From NCBI GenBank assembly GCA_023399505.1, contig JAEWOZ010000136.1, positions 1 through 7,317 on the forward strand: a stretch of DNA of 7,317 nucleotides, given 5' to 3'. A program made the position numbers and the translations under genes. Position 1 is the first letter of the stretch. The number at the start of each line of letters is the position of its first letter. The notes beneath the pieces were generated by a model. It searched no databases. It had not been told where the DNA came from and saw nothing but the letters and a program-made list of their open reading frames with translations. The DNA is from Fusobacteriota bacterium. GTDB taxonomy: Bacteria > Fusobacteriota > Fusobacteriia > Bac17 > JAEWOZ01. Positions 5,573 through 7,317 of this stretch are shown piece after piece.

Positions 5573-6879
5573 TATATTATCTCTCCATATAAAGTCCAAG
5601 TCTTCGCACTGTTTACCTTAACTTTAACAAATTTGCCTTTTAAATTGTTATCTCCTTTAAAAAGAACAAATTTATTACTATCAGTTCTTCCAGTAAGTAT
5701 CTCAATGTTTTTAGCGCTTGGGCCCTCTACTAGAACAACTTCTTCTTTTCCTGTATAGCTTAAGCTTCTCTCTTTACTTACATGCGTTTGCAAATTCATT
5801 AACCTTTTTAGTCTATCCATTTTTACTTCGTGAGGAATTTGGTTTTCCATTGAAGCAGCTGGTGTCCAATTTCTTTTGGAATACATATACATATAAGAAT
5901 TATCAAATTGAGCTTTTTTTACTACATCTAATGTATCTAAAAAATCTTCTTCTGTTTCGCCTGGAAAGCCTACTATTATATCTGTAGTTATTTCAATATT
6001 TTTTATCTTCTCTCTAAGCTTTTCTACCCAATATAAAAATCTCTCTTTTGTATAACCTCTATACATAAATTTCAAGATTTTTGAGGAGCCTGATTGTAAA
6101 GGAAAATGTATAGCTTTACATATTTTTGGCTCTTCTGCTATTACATTTATAACATCATCTTTAAATTCAGCTGGATGTGGTGAAATAAATCTAATTCTAA
6201 AATCACCAGGTAAAGACGCTACCTCTTTAAGCAATTTAGCAAAGCTAGCATCTTCTATATCTTTACCATAAGAATTTACATTTTGGCCTACTAGAACTAT
6301 CTCTTTATAACCTTTATCTGTATAGCTTTTAACCTCTTCAAGCACTTTTTCAATAGGAACACTTCTAAGTTTTCCTCTTACATAAGGAACTATGCAATAT
6401 GAACATTTATTACTACAACCATATGTTATTGAAACATAAGCTGTAACTGTTGAAAACTCAACGTCTATTCTTGGAGGAGTTTCATCTAAATCGTTTGTTA
6501 AAACAATATGATTTTCCTCTTTATTTTCAATTCTAGTTATAAATTCAGCTAATCTATGAATATTTTGGTTACCAAATACTATATCAACATGATCATTTCT
6601 ATCTAAAATTTCCTGTTTCTTTTCTTGAGCTAAACAGCCAGCAACTCCTATTATCATATTTTTTCTTTTTTCTTTTAAGCTCTTTAATTGTCCCAGCCTT
6701 CCGTAAACTCTTTCTGCAGCTCCTTCTCTTACAGTACAAGTATTTATTATAACCAAATCTGAATTATCAACATCATCACTCATCTCATAACCAATTTTAG
6801 ATAAAACAGCTCTCATTTTAGCGCTGTCGTTTATATTCATCTGGCAACCATAAGTTATTATTGAAGCTTTTTTTTCCAT
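5572..6879 (-). CDS. miaB: tRNA-2-methylthio-N6-dimethylallyladenosine synthase MiaB
   Basis: Radical-SAM methylthiotransferase that converts i6A37 to ms2i6A37 in tRNAs reading UNN codons, using two iron-sulfur clusters. The 435 residues are normal for the family. The N-terminal methylthiotransferase domain has the three cluster cysteines C12 (GCQMN), C48 (NTCTVRE) and C82 (GCLAQ). The radical-SAM core carries C155, C159 and C162 in GCSNKCSYCIVPYVRG, typical of MiaB; later come HFPLQSGSS, TDIIVGFPGET and the substrate-side WTPAAS. A TRAM domain (about 373-435) binds tRNA. The ATG at 6879 has GAGGAAATT upstream. The gene ends in TAATG with the receiver gene, so miaB, the regulator and rho very likely share one transcript. 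A degraded copy of its first 68 or so codons lies just upstream. MtaB and RimO relatives are less likely because of the MiaB-type signatures. The activity implies an upstream MiaA elsewhere. Confidence 0.96.
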   Translation of the reverse strand: MEKKASIITYGCQMNINDSAKMRAVLSKIGYEMSDDVDNSDLVIINTCTVREGAAERVYGRLGQLKSLKEKRKNMIIGVAGCLAQEKKQEILDRNDHVDIVFGNQNIHRLAEFITRIENKEENHIVLTNDLDETPPRIDVEFSTVTAYVSITYGCSNKCSYCIVPYVRGKLRSVPIEKVLEEVKSYTDKGYKEIVLVGQNVNSYGKDIEDASFAKLLKEVASLPGDFRIRFISPHPAEFKDDVINVIAEEPKICKAIHFPLQSGSSKILKFMYRGYTKERFLYWVEKLREKIKNIEITTDIIVGFPGETEEDFLDTLDVVKKAQFDNSYMYMYSKRNWTPAASMENQIPHEVKMDRLKRLMNLQTHVSKERSLSYTGKEEVVLVEGPSAKNIEILTGRTDSNKFVLFKGDNNLKGKFVKVKVNSAKTWTLYGEII

Positions 6880-6915
6880 AATTTCCTCATTAAAACTTTA
6901 TTTTTCTATTATTTT

Positions 6916-6921
6916 ATTTTA
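6916..6921 (-). promoter_or_regulatory. Candidate -10 element for the miaB-regulator-rho transcript
   Basis: Near this position the minus strand reads TATGATAAAAT (TATGAT at 6921-6926, 5 of 6 to TATAAT, and TAAAAT just after at about 6918-6923), some 40 bases before the miaB ATG. No convincing -35 lies 16-18 bases upstream, so this is tentative. It is the best candidate in the gap between the miaB relic and miaB. Confidence 0.25.
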
Positions 6922-6987
6922 TCATAACTAATAAAAAAATCATAATTTTGGTAAAAGGTAAATTTTTGATTTTTTTAATTTTAATAA

Positions 6988-7191
6988 AAATAAACTCTTA
7001 AGTTCTGTTAATCATTTATATGCTCTCTCTACAGTTTCTTTTATGTTAAAAGTATTTATTATAACTAAATCTGAATTATCTATATCTTAAATCATCTTGT
7101 GCATAATTTTATATAAAGAGGCTTTAATTTTAGTAATGCATTTTATAATCATTTGTCACCCATAACTTATTATGATAGTAAATTATTTTCT
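6988..7191 (-). pseudogene. Decayed partial copy of the miaB 5' end
   Basis: The minus-strand frame aligns codon by codon with miaB codons 1-68, with one missing codon near 54. Shared stretches include IISYG then QM (miaB IITYGCQM), DIDNSDLVIINT (miaB DVDNSDLVIINT) and LKSL. By hand count about 106 of 144 bases agree over miaB codons 5-52. It is dead: the start is AGA instead of ATG; in-frame stops replace codons 3, 12 (the cluster Cys, TGA at 7156-7158), 35 (TAA at 7087-7089) and 61 (TGA at 7012-7014); and the second cluster Cys is Phe. No further miaB sequence follows. It sits about 310 bases upstream of the intact gene, so a partial tandem duplication is likely. A relic of a related methylthiotransferase is the alternative. 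Confidence 0.85.
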
Positions 7192-7217
7192 AAAAAAATA
7201 AGTCTAAGAGTAATCAG

Positions 7218-7248
7218 AAAAATAGAGCGGTATTAATTACCACCCTAT
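7218..7248 (-). terminator. Intrinsic terminator of an unseen upstream gene
   Basis: Plus-strand arms 7222-7232 and 7238-7248 pair into an 11-bp stem with a 5-base loop. Read on the minus strand the arms include AGGGUGGUA and UACCGCUCU, with two G-U pairs, followed by A then TTTTT (7222-7218). It separates the miaB cluster from whatever minus-strand gene lies beyond the right edge. Confidence 0.7.
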
Positions 7249-7317
7249 CAATTCTACAATGCTTTATTTTGTCCTAATTTTTACACTATTTATTAAATAT
7301 TAAAATTGTAGCGAAAT
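7249..7317. other. Right-edge sequence, nothing assignable
   Basis: All three minus-strand frames contain stops within the first 30 or so bases from the edge, so at most a few terminal codons of an upstream gene are present. A 7-base inverted repeat (CTACAAT 7254-7260, ATTGTAG near 7302-7308) is too short and too widely spaced to interpret. Confidence 0.5.

Noticed and set aside
5573..5599. Longer start for the response regulator (ATG at 5599, nine extra residues)
   Set aside because: The extra residues are encoded inside miaB and precede a standard receiver start. The inner ATG has a better Shine-Dalgarno and the TAATG overlap.
5718..5987. Plus-strand ORF of 89 codons
   Set aside because: Antisense to miaB; its hydrophobic, Leu-rich look comes from reading Lys/Glu-rich codons backwards.
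7156..7158. TGA at the position of the first cluster cysteine in the miaB relic, as possible selenocysteine
   Set aside because: Other in-frame stops, loss of the start codon, Cys48 to Phe and truncation show a dead gene and not a recoded one.

Overview
The window is a very AT-rich stretch of bacterial chromosome in which every convincing gene lies on the minus strand, so transcription runs from the right end towards position 1. The low G+C content, the TTGACA/TATAAT promoters preceded by AT-rich DNA, the ATA/AGA/TTA-rich codon use and a short Rho without insertions all suggest Fusobacteriota (a Fusobacterium relative). This is inference; Brachyspira, also AT-rich and rich in ankyrin genes, is the main alternative.

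Right part (about 7317 to 2767): a rho-independent terminator closes an unseen upstream gene at 7218-7248. Next comes a decayed copy of the start of miaB (6988-7191), then a compact housekeeping group: miaB (tRNA methylthiotransferase), a stand-alone receiver-domain response regulator joined to miaB by a TAATG stop/start overlap, and rho (transcription termination factor). The rho gene starts at TTG, and its ribosome binding site overlaps the regulator's stop codon. An extended -10 promoter lies immediately behind the rho stop and drives a membrane-anchored LysM/M23 peptidoglycan hydrolase, which is followed closely by a terminator.

Left part (about 2766 to 1): an accessory locus of small secreted or lipid-anchored ankyrin-repeat proteins. 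It holds one complete gene (1354-2151), one large gene cut by the left edge (1-1034), and a frameshifted, truncated fossil of a third (2214-2304). The large gene and the fossil share a duplicated upstream module: a 10-bp hairpin with a T-tract, a TTGACA-17-TAnnnT promoter, a long leader and the same first residues with a Cys at codon 13. The large gene also contains two nearly identical 152-bp blocks 387 bp apart, encoding an identical 50-residue ankyrin segment. Together these signs point to growth and loss of ankyrin genes by duplication and recombination.

The right part is a conserved-looking core cluster. The left part is a fast-evolving repeat-protein family. I see no CRISPR array, tRNA, rRNA, intact mobile element or obvious defence or toxin system. 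The most noteworthy items are the two gene fossils, the modular ankyrin locus, and the orphan receiver embedded between miaB and rho.
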